Of a stretch of 64,000 nt of DNA, positions 54,186 to 62,813 are shown piece by piece (positions within the stretch are counted from its first letter, which is position 1; each line of letters begins with the position of its first letter). The notes below the pieces were generated by a model, which saw only the letters and a list, made by a program, of their open reading frames with translations, was not told the origin of the DNA and ran no database searches. Origin of the DNA: UBA9926 sp018645765 (GTDB lineage Bacteria > Pseudomonadota > Gammaproteobacteria > Pseudomonadales > Azotimanducaceae). The stretch spans positions 1 to 64,000 of the forward strand of contig CASIBO010000010.1 in the NCBI GenBank assembly GCA_949372755.1. The letters are read 5' to 3'. The position numbers and the translations under genes are program-made.

Positions 54186-55400
54186 TTATGCTGAGGCCTT
54201 GGCTTTGTGGCTGAGGTGCCAAAGGTTCGATTGGGTGCCAACGAGCACGACGACGACGAGCATGCACAATGAGGCAACGGCCAAGCTTGCGCTCGGGCCA
54301 AACCAGGCAACAAGATAGCCTGATAATAAGGCACCGATCGGGCCGGATCCCATAAAAGAGAACGCGTAAAAACCCATCATGCGGCCGCGTTGATGCTCAT
54401 CTGACTGTTCCTGCATGATGGTTCGGGCCATGGTCATTGCCATGCCGCCGCACATGCCCCAGACAAATAGAATCCCCATAAGCGTGACAAAGCTGACTTG
54501 AATGGCGGCAAGGGATAACACCAGCGCCCCAAAGCCTTGAGCGATCAGCAGGGCCCTTCCTTGGCGTTTGATCTCACCGACTCGAAGCAATACCAGGATG
54601 GTCAAAAATAGGCCTAGCGAGTTCACGGCGTTGATCAGTGATAACTCAGTCGAGGACCCGTTATAAACCTCTCTGATCAGCAGGGGGACGGTCACAATAT
54701 AAGACCCCATGAAGAAGATCCCCATTGCGCAGTTTTGCAAGACCACCATCCGCATGCCAGGCGAGGCAATGACGCTACGAAACCCTTCGCTAATGGACGC
54801 CCGTAATTGGTTGAGCATTCGGGCTTGGGTCCGAGCGCTTTTAACCAAGGGTACTTCCAGAAAAAAGTAGGCGACTGCGCCCACAGATAGGACGATGCTT
54901 TGCACCGCCAGCATCATGACCGCGCCGACTGCATCTGCCATGGACGCAAAAACAAAACCAATCATTTGAATCCCGAATTGGATCATACTGGCCTGAACCA
55001 CCCGGCGTTGAATTTGCCCATCGGCGACCAAGGGCAGCAGCCCATCTCTCGCCGGGGTTAAAATGGCTTGCGAACAACCCATGCAAACTGCGAAAACGAG
55101 AAATTTATCGTAGGTGAAGCTGGTCAACGCCATCGAGAGCGCAAGGCCCGCTGCCATGCTGGCGGCCGCGCACTGGGCAATGAGGGCGATTTTACGTCCG
55201 CCAAACTGATCCGCAATGCTACCGCCGATGAGGATGAAGATCGTGCCGGGTAATAAATAAGCCATCTGGGCTAGGCCAACCTTATCCGGGGTTTCGTTTA
55301 AAATGATGGTGACCAGCCAGGCGAAAACAACGCTTTGCATGCCATAGGAGAGGTACCAGCTGCCAGTTGCGATAAAGTAAATGCTAAGGGGCTTGATCAA
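54186..55400 (-). CDS. MFS transporter
   Basis: A 404-residue, 12-helix MFS carrier. ADQFGGRKIALIAQC is the loop 2-3 motif, and RGRMMGFYAFSFMGSGPIGA the matching C-half loop. It resembles multidrug/lipid-type DHA exporters. The TTG at 55400 overlaps the stop of the upstream MFS gene (TTGA), so two carriers are translated in tandem, which may indicate a pair acting together. Confidence 0.82.
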   Translation of the reverse strand: MIKPLSIYFIATGSWYLSYGMQSVVFAWLVTIILNETPDKVGLAQMAYLLPGTIFILIGGSIADQFGGRKIALIAQCAAASMAAGLALSMALTSFTYDKFLVFAVCMGCSQAILTPARDGLLPLVADGQIQRRVVQASMIQFGIQMIGFVFASMADAVGAVMMLAVQSIVLSVGAVAYFFLEVPLVKSARTQARMLNQLRASISEGFRSVIASPGMRMVVLQNCAMGIFFMGSYIVTVPLLIREVYNGSSTELSLINAVNSLGLFLTILVLLRVGEIKRQGRALLIAQGFGALVLSLAAIQVSFVTLMGILFVWGMCGGMAMTMARTIMQEQSDEHQRGRMMGFYAFSFMGSGPIGALLSGYLVAWFGPSASLAVASLCMLVVVVLVGTQSNLWHLSHKAKASA

Positions 55401-56677
55401 TTTGGGTCCTTTGTCGCGCCGCTGGGAGTTTGTTTTTTAAGGGTCTCTGGTACAAATCGGGCCATAATCAGCAAACCTAAAAACCCAAAGGCTGATGCGC
55501 AAAGAATGCTCATACTCAAGCCAACGCCTGCGGTGATGGCGCTTATAAGGGTCGGGCCCGCGAAGGCGCCCGCGTCCCCGATTAATCGCCAAACACCTAG
55601 GAAATGCCCCCGTTGCTGAACCGGCGCGAAGTCTGTCCCTAGCGTCATGTTAATGCCCGAGCCGAGCCCATTACCAAGACCTGCGACACATGCAGCGAGG
55701 GTAAAGGTTAACGGGGTCGTGGTGCAAGACAAAAGCAGCAATCCAATGCTTAGCAGGCCCAAACAACTCATGCCAGCCGGCCGCCGGCCAAGCTGGTCCA
55801 TCAAGAGGCCTGCAACCGGAAACATCAGCATATCCAGCCCAGCCGCCAAACCGACAATCGTGCCAATCTCGGCCGCGTTTAGCCCAAGGCTGATGCCCCA
55901 AAGAGGCAATAAAAGGGTTCTCGCAGCGCGAATGAGGGTGAGAAGAAATACCACTGCGCCGCCAGTCAATAAGATGCTGCGATGCGCTCGCAGTAGCTGC
56001 CAGATGGGATGCGCCGCCGCGTTCTTAGGTTTGTCATGGGGTTGTGGGCTGCTTGCTGAGATGGGCGCCGGTTCCGACAAAGCGGCTTCGGTCTCGGCAG
56101 ACATCGCGCGCGTCATCAATAAGCAGAAAGTCGTGCTGGCCAGTGCCGCAATCAGCATAAAAGCGGTGGTATAGCCGAACTCGTAAACGATATAGCCGGT
56201 TGAAAGGGGGCCTAGAAAGTTTCCAAAGCGCTGGAGTCCGGCCATGGTTGACAAAGCCTGTCCACGAAAATTGACTGCGACCAGATCACTGATTAGCGTG
56301 AGACGTGCGAGCAGCCAAGTCGCCATAGAAAGTCCAATAATCAGAGAGAACAAGCCCAGTTGAAGTAGATTGCTGGCGAAGGCGCAACCGGCTGCGGCCA
56401 AAATCATTAGGGCGACGCCGGCTTGCATAACCCGCGCATCCCCAAATTTTTCTGCGGCTAAACCTGCCGGGACATCCGCCAACATATTACCCAACCCTCG
56501 GAAAGCAAAGATGATTGCGGCTACGGCCGGGCTGCCGCCGAGATCGAGGGCATATAATGGAATTAAAAGTAGGGCTGCACCTTGGCACACTGACATTAAG
56601 AAGGAGGGAAGGTAAACCGGTAGCAACAAAGTGCGATACATCGCTCGGCGAGAATCTGTTGTTGGTGCTGTGGTCAA
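55397..56677 (-). CDS. MFS transporter
   Basis: A 426-residue MFS carrier with 12 predicted helices (LAAEKFGDARVMQAGVALM loop in the N half, MDQLGRRPAGMSCLGLLSIG in the C half). It resembles multidrug-type carriers. Start is ambiguous: a TTG at 56677 with GAGG upstream, an ATG at 56641, or an earlier start at 56719. Divergently placed from nothing close; a 59-residue small gene lies upstream on the same strand. Confidence 0.8.
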   Translation of the reverse strand: MTTAPTTDSRRAMYRTLLLPVYLPSFLMSVCQGAALLLIPLYALDLGGSPAVAAIIFAFRGLGNMLADVPAGLAAEKFGDARVMQAGVALMILAAAGCAFASNLLQLGLFSLIIGLSMATWLLARLTLISDLVAVNFRGQALSTMAGLQRFGNFLGPLSTGYIVYEFGYTTAFMLIAALASTTFCLLMTRAMSAETEAALSEPAPISASSPQPHDKPKNAAAHPIWQLLRAHRSILLTGGAVVFLLTLIRAARTLLLPLWGISLGLNAAEIGTIVGLAAGLDMLMFPVAGLLMDQLGRRPAGMSCLGLLSIGLLLLSCTTTPLTFTLAACVAGLGNGLGSGINMTLGTDFAPVQQRGHFLGVWRLIGDAGAFAGPTLISAITAGVGLSMSILCASAFGFLGLLIMARFVPETLKKQTPSGATKDPN

Positions 56678-56972
56678 TTGGGCTGCCTCGTGAGGGAGCG
56701 TTATAGCGGGGATCCACATCGGTTGCAAGGCAGAAGGACGTTAGCGGGCGGGCTAGAGACCGAGCTGCCGTTTCGAGAAAGTTAGGCAATGCCCTGGGCG
56801 CCGGGCTGTGGTCTCTGCGGCGTCGTCGGGGGTTGGAGCAATCGCTGATGGCCGCTCGGGGTAAGATCCGCCTACGGAGTCTACAGAGTCTCGGCTAATG
56901 ATTTGGTATCCTTGTACCCAGAGGGGCGCGTGAATGTGGCGCCTGCTGCGTTCATGAGACCCTAACTGGCGG
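56678..56972. other. Intergenic stretch, no gene seen
   Basis: About 295 bp between the MFS gene and a small open frame. It must contain the MFS promoter. No convincing feature seen. Confidence 0.4.
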
Positions 56973-57152
56973 CTAGGCGGCTTTTAACCTGCTTTCATCT
57001 GCCGGTGCATTGCTGGCCGCGGACATCTCGCTCACGCGTTTTTTAGGCAGCTCGGGCTCGAAGTAGGTGTTGAGCAACGCAACGACGGCAGGGTCGTAAG
57101 GTCCAGGGTTGAGAGGGCTGAAGTGAGCAGCCAAGGCGAGTAGTCGCAGCAT
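56973..57152 (-). CDS. Small protein, 59 residues, unknown function
   Basis: A short open frame below common size limits. The protein is MLRLLALAAHFSPLNPGPYD in its first 20 residues, followed by PAVVALLNTYFEPELPKKRV and a charged, Ala-rich tail ending in RLKAA. An AGGA ribosome site lies eight bases before the ATG. The hydrophobic head is too short for a firm membrane call; the composition is protein-like and there is no overlap with another gene. I do not recognise a family. Confidence 0.55.
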   Translation of the reverse strand: MLRLLALAAHFSPLNPGPYDPAVVALLNTYFEPELPKKRVSEMSAASNAPADESRLKAA

Positions 57153-57317
57153 GATGAGATCCTAGTTCAGTAAAGCTGTGTCTACGCGCGAGGGTCGCCA
57201 TCAGATCATTCGGGTGCTTTAAAATGATTGGATGTTGCTAGGGATGCTATGACAAGCAAGCAGGCTTAGGCACGCATAACGCGGGCTTCACCGCCAGTTT
57301 GTTTGATAACGTCAGTG

Positions 57318-58592
57318 CTATCGGGCAATCAGGCGGGCTGGGACGATCAGTTCGAAACAGGTGCCTTGATCATTCTCAATGAGCGTGAGGCGCCCGTTCA
57401 AGCGCTCGCTGAGGGCTTTGGCGACGGTTAAGCCCATGCCTTTGCCAGGCGATGCTGAAAAATCGCCGCCCTGATAAAACAGCTCAAAAATCTTTTCTCG
57501 GAGCGCGGGCGGGATGCCTGGACCAGTATCGACGACTTGAAACGCAAGACCAAAATCATCCTGCCAGTGAGTTAAAGCAACGCGCAGTTTGGCCGCGTTT
57601 TGACCACCGTGAACCAGAGCGTTAGACAGTAAAATGCCGAGTATCTTTTGAACTGCGTCGCCTCGGAAAGTGATTTCGGCTGGGACCTCCGGAGCCTCAA
57701 GGAGAATCTGTCCAGACTGCGTTGTCGTCGCCTCGTCAATGACCGCTTGCAAAAAAGGGATTAACGCATAGCTGTCATCGGCGATTGTATCTAGGGCTAC
57801 CTGCGGGGAGAGCGCAATCAAAAGGTTCGTTAGAGTCGCATCCAGGCCATAGGCCGCTTGTTGAATAATGGTCAGAGGTTCAATCATTTCTTGCGCAGCA
57901 TTTTCCTCGAGTAAGAGATCACTCATGCCAATGATGGCATTAAGTGGGGTTTTAACCTCATGGCTGAGTCGACTTACAAACGCATGGCGGTCGACATCCT
58001 TCGCGTCCTGATCACTTGAAAAGGTGGGGCGCTTTGCCTGGGTCGTTGCACTGGCGGACTGCAGGGACGTTTGAGCCTCGGTCACTTTTTCTTGCCGCAG
58101 GATTTCTGAGAGCCGTACAGCTGTCATATTGGCAACGGTTGTTAAAAACTGAACGTGCCAGTCCTGGAAGTAGGATGGATCGGGATGCTCGGAGTCGATG
58201 ATGCCGAGCACGCGGTCCTCAAACATAATCGGGACAGAAATTTCAGAGCATCGGGGTTGATCATCAACCAGGTATCGAGCGTCTTGCGTTGCATCCTCTA
58301 CGACCAGGACTTTTTTGAGGAGTGCAGCGGTGCCAACGATTCCTTTCCCTAGCGGAATCTCAATGGGATTGCTGATTTCTCGGCCAGCTGGGTTTTTGGG
58401 TCCGAATGCGGCGCGTTGAATGAGATGATCGCTGCCAATGGGCAGCAGATAAATGATGCAGTCTTCTAAATCAAGCGCTTTGATGATGCGCTCAATGATC
58501 AACCATAGAATGTCGTCAAGGTTATTCTCGTTGAGTATTTCTGCCGCAAAATCAGCAATCAGTGTGAGCTGTTGCTCTGGATGTGGACCCAT
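57318..58592 (-). CDS. GAF-domain sensor histidine kinase
   Basis: A 424-residue soluble kinase: an N-terminal GAF domain (about 20-160), a dimerisation domain with phospho-acceptor H211 in RLSHEVKTPLNAIIG, and an ATPase domain with DTGPGIPPALREKIFELFY and GKGMGLTVAKAL. No membrane segment, so it senses an internal cue. No response regulator gene adjoins it. ATG at 58592 with GGAG upstream; the frame opens at 58610. Confidence 0.92.
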   Translation of the reverse strand: MGPHPEQQLTLIADFAAEILNENNLDDILWLIIERIIKALDLEDCIIYLLPIGSDHLIQRAAFGPKNPAGREISNPIEIPLGKGIVGTAALLKKVLVVEDATQDARYLVDDQPRCSEISVPIMFEDRVLGIIDSEHPDPSYFQDWHVQFLTTVANMTAVRLSEILRQEKVTEAQTSLQSASATTQAKRPTFSSDQDAKDVDRHAFVSRLSHEVKTPLNAIIGMSDLLLEENAAQEMIEPLTIIQQAAYGLDATLTNLLIALSPQVALDTIADDSYALIPFLQAVIDEATTTQSGQILLEAPEVPAEITFRGDAVQKILGILLSNALVHGGQNAAKLRVALTHWQDDFGLAFQVVDTGPGIPPALREKIFELFYQGGDFSASPGKGMGLTVAKALSERLNGRLTLIENDQGTCFELIVPARLIAR

Positions 58593-58652
58593 TTTGAGAG
58601 CTCCGCGCAACGCCCAGGTCGGTTATTGCCGCCCGGGCATTATTCTCGGATG

Positions 58653-59702
58653 TTAAATCGACTCAATCAGATTCTTGAGCGCATCGCAATGGTTGATGCG
58701 TTCCTGGCTGGTGGTGCCCAGAAAAGACACATTCAGCGAGGTGACGCCGTGCTCCTTAAGCGCTACCAATCTATCCTTTACAAAACCGGGTGAGCCAACC
58801 AGTGAGGTAGCGTCCAGGTAGGATTGGGGTATAGCCGCTTCTGCTTCTGATTTACGACCAGAGAGATAGAGTTCTTGGATGGCTTCGGCTTCCGCTTCAT
58901 AGCCGTATTTCCGAAACACTTGGTTGTAAAAGTTTTTTTCTTTTGCGCCCATTCCGCCGACATACAGCGCAATCCCAGATCGTGACATGTCCCGGTAAGA
59001 CTCAAGGTTGTCGCCAATCGCGACAGCGCCACCAGCATAGATGTCGAGAGGAGGGCGGCCTGGGTCTCGTTTTTTCTGGCCAGCTCGCAGGGCATCGCCC
59101 CATACGGCATCGGCGCCTTCGGCCATAAAAAAGGCTGGTAGCCAGGCATCGGCCATCTCGGCAGTCATCTCAACACTCTTTTCGCCGAGGGTTGCTAAAG
59201 CAATCGGGATCTCCTCACGGTACGGGTGGTTGATGATTTTTAGGGGGATGCCAAGGCCCGTGCCTTGGTCCTTTGGGAGTGGAATTTGGTACTTTTTGCC
59301 CGAATAATGTAACTTGTCGTCTCGCAGCCAAACGTTACGACAAATTTCAACAATCTCGCGAATTCGAGACATGGGCGCGTCATAGGGCACGCCATGAAAA
59401 CCTTCAACAACCTGGGGGCCCGATGCGCCGAGTCCGAGCATGAATCGACCGTTTGAGAGCTCATCAAGACCAGCGGCGGTCATCGCGAGGAGCGATGGCG
59501 TGCGGCTGTAAATATTTAAGATGCCACTTGCGATCGTAATGCGCTCGGTCTTGGCTGCAAGGTATCCCATCGCACTGACCGCATCGAAAGAATAGGCTTC
59601 TGGTACCCAAACGACATCCAAGCCCGCTTTTTCAAGCTCAACAATTTCCTGACTCGCGCCTCCAAATCCATGGGCATAGCTCATTAAGGTTGAAATTTTC
59701 AT
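58653..59702 (-). CDS. LLM-class flavin-dependent oxidoreductase
   Basis: A 349-residue luciferase-like monooxygenase-fold enzyme (TIM barrel) of the type that uses F420 or FMN. Features: GLDVVWVPEAYSFDAVSAMG, IASGILNIYSRTPSLLAMTA and GRFMLGLGASGPQVVEGF. Which flavin cofactor is used cannot be told; F420 is rare in this bacterial group. The ATG overlaps the MATE stop (ATGA), so it is translated with it. Confidence 0.88.
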   Translation of the reverse strand: MKISTLMSYAHGFGGASQEIVELEKAGLDVVWVPEAYSFDAVSAMGYLAAKTERITIASGILNIYSRTPSLLAMTAAGLDELSNGRFMLGLGASGPQVVEGFHGVPYDAPMSRIREIVEICRNVWLRDDKLHYSGKKYQIPLPKDQGTGLGIPLKIINHPYREEIPIALATLGEKSVEMTAEMADAWLPAFFMAEGADAVWGDALRAGQKKRDPGRPPLDIYAGGAVAIGDNLESYRDMSRSGIALYVGGMGAKEKNFYNQVFRKYGYEAEAEAIQELYLSGRKSEAEAAIPQSYLDATSLVGSPGFVKDRLVALKEHGVTSLNVSFLGTTSQERINHCDALKNLIESI

Positions 59703-61039
59703 AGTGTTTGCTCCGTCGTTTTTGCATCGTGATCTGAAAAATCAAAGAGCCGGTGGTGGTACACCCCAAGACTCGCCGCTCGCGCAACATAGTAAATCAT
59801 GAGTGCGAGCCAAAGGCCATGATTCTCGAGGGATTGGGTAAGCCACCAAGCCGTTAAGTACACGAAGAGCGACAAAATCATGGCAGTTCGCATTTCTGCG
59901 GTCTTGGTGGCTCCGATAAAGAGGCCGTCATAGATATAGGCGGCAAATGAGACGAGGGGTGTCGCCACCATCCAAAGACTGAACTGCCTCGCCTCCTTGA
60001 TCACCTCTGGACTACTCGTCAACAGCCACATCATGTAGGGCGACAGAAAAAAGAACCCAAAGCTGAGCAGCAAAGCTAACAAGCCGCCGCTGCTAAAAGC
60101 CGCTCGGATAATATCGTCTGTTGCCTGGCGATCACGTTTGCCGTGCGCCTCGCCCATGATGGACTCACTTGCGATCGCAAAACCATCGATAAAAAAGGCA
60201 GAAAACGTCACAAATTGCATCAAAATAAGATTGGCCGCGAGGGATAAATCCCCGAGTCGAGCCCCTTGGTCCGTGAACCAGGCAAAGGCAAAAATTAAGC
60301 ATAGAGTGCGAATCATGATGTCTCGATTTACCCGAAATAGTGCTTTACCGGCCTTTAATGCAAAAATTTGAGTCGGATTAAAAGCCCCCGAGAAGAATTT
60401 GAAATGGCGCGAAAGAATCCAAAACCCGGCGATGAGGGTCACTGTTTCAGCGATCAAGGTTGCAGCGGCGACGCCCTCCACAGACCAGTCGAGCAGCACG
60501 ACGAAAACAAGGTCCAGGATGATGTTGGTGATGTTGAGAATCAACTGCAGGACCAGAACATAGCGAGAGGCTTGTTGTCCCAGCAGGTACCCCATCATGG
60601 CGAGCAGCATTAGGTGCAGTGGCGCCCCCCAGATTCGAATTCGATAATAGGTGGCCGCGGCATTTTCAACACCGGGACTCGCGCCAGTTGTCGAAAAGAT
60701 GAGGTTGGCAATGGGTTGCTGCAGTAGGCACAACAAGAGCCCTAAAACGACTGCAAGGAGGAGACTACGGCTAAGATGGTCGCGGATCGCGGCGAGATCG
60801 GCGCGCCCTTTGGCTTGCGCCACCAAGGCGGTTGTCCCCATTCGAAGAAAGCCAAATCCCCAAAAAACCAGATTAAAGATCATTGCCCCCAGCGCTAAAG
60901 CGCCGAGCAGTTGTGTCTGACCGAGCTGACCAATGACGGCGGTGTCGACCATACCCAGTAGGGGCGTCGCCAAATTAGCCAGAATGATTGGCCCCGCAAT
61001 TTGATAGAGTCGCCGAGTGGTGGCGTCAGGTTGGTTCAT
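59699..61039 (-). CDS. MATE-family efflux protein (DinF-like)
   Basis: A 446-residue, 12-helix exporter of the multidrug and toxic compound extrusion family. LATPLLGMVDTAVIGQLGQ in helix 1 and the repeat in the C half fit the DinF-type branch. It starts by ATGA overlap with the CDP-alcohol gene upstream and overlaps the LLM gene downstream, so three unrelated activities form one coupled unit. The frame opens at 61105. Confidence 0.9.
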   Translation of the reverse strand: MNQPDATTRRLYQIAGPIILANLATPLLGMVDTAVIGQLGQTQLLGALALGAMIFNLVFWGFGFLRMGTTALVAQAKGRADLAAIRDHLSRSLLLAVVLGLLLCLLQQPIANLIFSTTGASPGVENAAATYYRIRIWGAPLHLMLLAMMGYLLGQQASRYVLVLQLILNITNIILDLVFVVLLDWSVEGVAAATLIAETVTLIAGFWILSRHFKFFSGAFNPTQIFALKAGKALFRVNRDIMIRTLCLIFAFAWFTDQGARLGDLSLAANLILMQFVTFSAFFIDGFAIASESIMGEAHGKRDRQATDDIIRAAFSSGGLLALLLSFGFFFLSPYMMWLLTSSPEVIKEARQFSLWMVATPLVSFAAYIYDGLFIGATKTAEMRTAMILSLFVYLTAWWLTQSLENHGLWLALMIYYVARAASLGVYHHRLFDFSDHDAKTTEQTL

Positions 61040-61653
61040 TGTGGCTCGGCCGCTTTCAGCATGTGATAGCTCTGATGAATGCGGGTATAAATGGTTAGGC
61101 AGCACATCAGCCCAAAAATCACACCGAAGAGGTTAAAAAAGCCTGGCATGAGGCAGATGGCGGCAATGAAAAGTATGGTTTCGGTGCCTTCAGTCAGCCC
61201 GCCTAGGAAATAAAAGGATTTTGGTTGCGGAGTGACGGGTGCAAGCTGCACGCGATCGGCAAAAATTGCCATCGCCAGAAAGCTGCTGCCAGTGCCAACA
61301 AAGCTAAACAGCACGAACGCTGCGACCAGAGCAAGGCTCTGATCGAACACTGCGAAACTCAATACGATCCCTGAGTAAATAATGAAATCGAAAACGATGT
61401 CGAGGTAGCCGCCTGCCATCGTCGGGCGGCCGCAGCGGGCGAGCGCGCCGTCGAGGCCATCGAGGATTCTATTGAGCGCAAATAGCGCGAGGCCGAGCAG
61501 AGGCTGGCCCAGCGCAATCAGAATCATGGCAAGTAGCCCTGCAATGAACGCAACGAGGGTGACCTGATTAGCGCGCACCTTGTTGCGGTGCAGCGACGCT
61601 GCCATTTTATTCAGCAAGGGGTCAATGAGGGGTCTTGTGACGTGATCCAGCAT
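61036..61653 (-). CDS. CDP-alcohol phosphatidyltransferase family protein
   Basis: A 205-residue membrane enzyme of phospholipid or lipid-head-group synthesis. The catalytic pattern is LDGLDGALARCGRP, then GGYLDIVFDF, matching D-x2-DG-x2-AR-x8-G-x3-D-x3-D. At about 200 residues it is the size of phosphatidylglycerophosphate synthase, but the variant sequence suggests a different alcohol acceptor. Three ATGs lie in a row; GGAG six bases before the third (61653) selects it. First gene of the set with MATE and LLM. Confidence 0.85.
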   Translation of the reverse strand: MLDHVTRPLIDPLLNKMAASLHRNKVRANQVTLVAFIAGLLAMILIALGQPLLGLALFALNRILDGLDGALARCGRPTMAGGYLDIVFDFIIYSGIVLSFAVFDQSLALVAAFVLFSFVGTGSSFLAMAIFADRVQLAPVTPQPKSFYFLGGLTEGTETILFIAAICLMPGFFNLFGVIFGLMCCLTIYTRIHQSYHMLKAAEPQ

Positions 61654-61739
61654 CATCATCTCCGAGTCAGTTCGACGCAGCATGAACAGCCCGCCTCGGC
61701 GAGTCAATTGCTTAACGCGCAGACTGTTATACTGCCCGG

Positions 61740-62813
61740 ATGAAATTTTTAATTGGGACTTATACCGATCAAACGGACTCAGCGGGCATCTATGTCATGG
61801 ACAATGGCAAGGATGACCGTTTTGAGGTCTTAGCGAGGGCCACGATTTGGCTGCGGAACGCTTCTTACTTGATCGAGCATCCGGTGCTGCCACTTGTGTA
61901 TGCGGTGAGTGAGATCGGTGAGGCGCCGGGCGGGCAAGTGGCTGTTCTGCGGCAAGACGACGAGGGCCATTATGGCGTGTGGCAGACTATTGGGTCAGGC
62001 GGTTTGGATCCGTGCCATTTGAGTCTGTCACCGAATGGGCGAACGCTGCTCATCAGTCATTACTCGAGCGGGTCGATTGCTGTGCAAGGCATCGCGCCTG
62101 ATGGTTCTTTTGAATCCAACCAGACCATTGTCCGTCATGATGCGCGGTATGCGGCGGCTAGGGCGCTGGGTCGGGGGCGGCATCCGCGGCAAGCGGCGGC
62201 ACATGTCCATTCAGCGACCTTTTTAGGTGACCATCAGTTTGCGGTATGTGATTTGGGGACCGATGAGGTTCTCTTGTATGACCTCGATCCCAATCGGTCT
62301 GTGCCCGTCAGCTTGCGCAAGTGTTGGACCTTACCGGCTGGATCAGGACCACGGCATTTGGTCGCGTCATTAGAGCGGTTGTACGTGGTTGCCGAACTGA
62401 GTAACGCGGTTTTTGTCTTGGCGAACACGCCAAGCAGTCAACCCACGATTCTGTCGTCCAGGAGCTGCCTGCCCGATGCGGCAGGCGGGTTCAGTGAAGC
62501 GGCAGAGATTCAATATGACGTGCGTGCCTCCGCGCTCTGGGTGAGTAATCGCGGGCAGGACGCCCTGGTTCAGATGCCGCTTTCAGGGGACAGGCTGCTA
62601 CCGATTCGGGCCTGGACCGACTTCGGTGCCCATCCACGACATTTTTTGCTGTCAGATCAGCGGTTGGTGGTCGCGGCGAAGGATGATGACGTGGTGCGCG
62701 TGATCAAGCGGGACGCGCAGGGCTTGCTCGATTTGCAAAGCGTGCAGCGATTATCGATCCCATCGCCCGTCTTTATCCTACCTCTGCGTCACGGCGAACG
62801 TGAGACATCCTGA
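61740..62813 (+). CDS. Lactonase-type seven-bladed beta-propeller protein
   Basis: A 357-residue propeller of the 6-phosphogluconolactonase/YbhE family. It starts with MKFLIGTYTDQTDSAGIYVM and has the blade segments LDPCHLSLSPNGRTLLISHY, VHSATFLGDHQFAVCDLGTD and GSGPRHLVAS. Members hydrolyse lactones, for example 6-phosphogluconolactone; others are of unknown use. Its 3' end overlaps the ABC transporter by 25 bp on the other strand. Confidence 0.88.
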   Translation: MKFLIGTYTDQTDSAGIYVMDNGKDDRFEVLARATIWLRNASYLIEHPVLPLVYAVSEIGEAPGGQVAVLRQDDEGHYGVWQTIGSGGLDPCHLSLSPNGRTLLISHYSSGSIAVQGIAPDGSFESNQTIVRHDARYAAARALGRGRHPRQAAAHVHSATFLGDHQFAVCDLGTDEVLLYDLDPNRSVPVSLRKCWTLPAGSGPRHLVASLERLYVVAELSNAVFVLANTPSSQPTILSSRSCLPDAAGGFSEAAEIQYDVRASALWVSNRGQDALVQMPLSGDRLLPIRAWTDFGAHPRHFLLSDQRLVVAAKDDDVVRVIKRDAQGLLDLQSVQRLSIPSPVFILPLRHGERETS

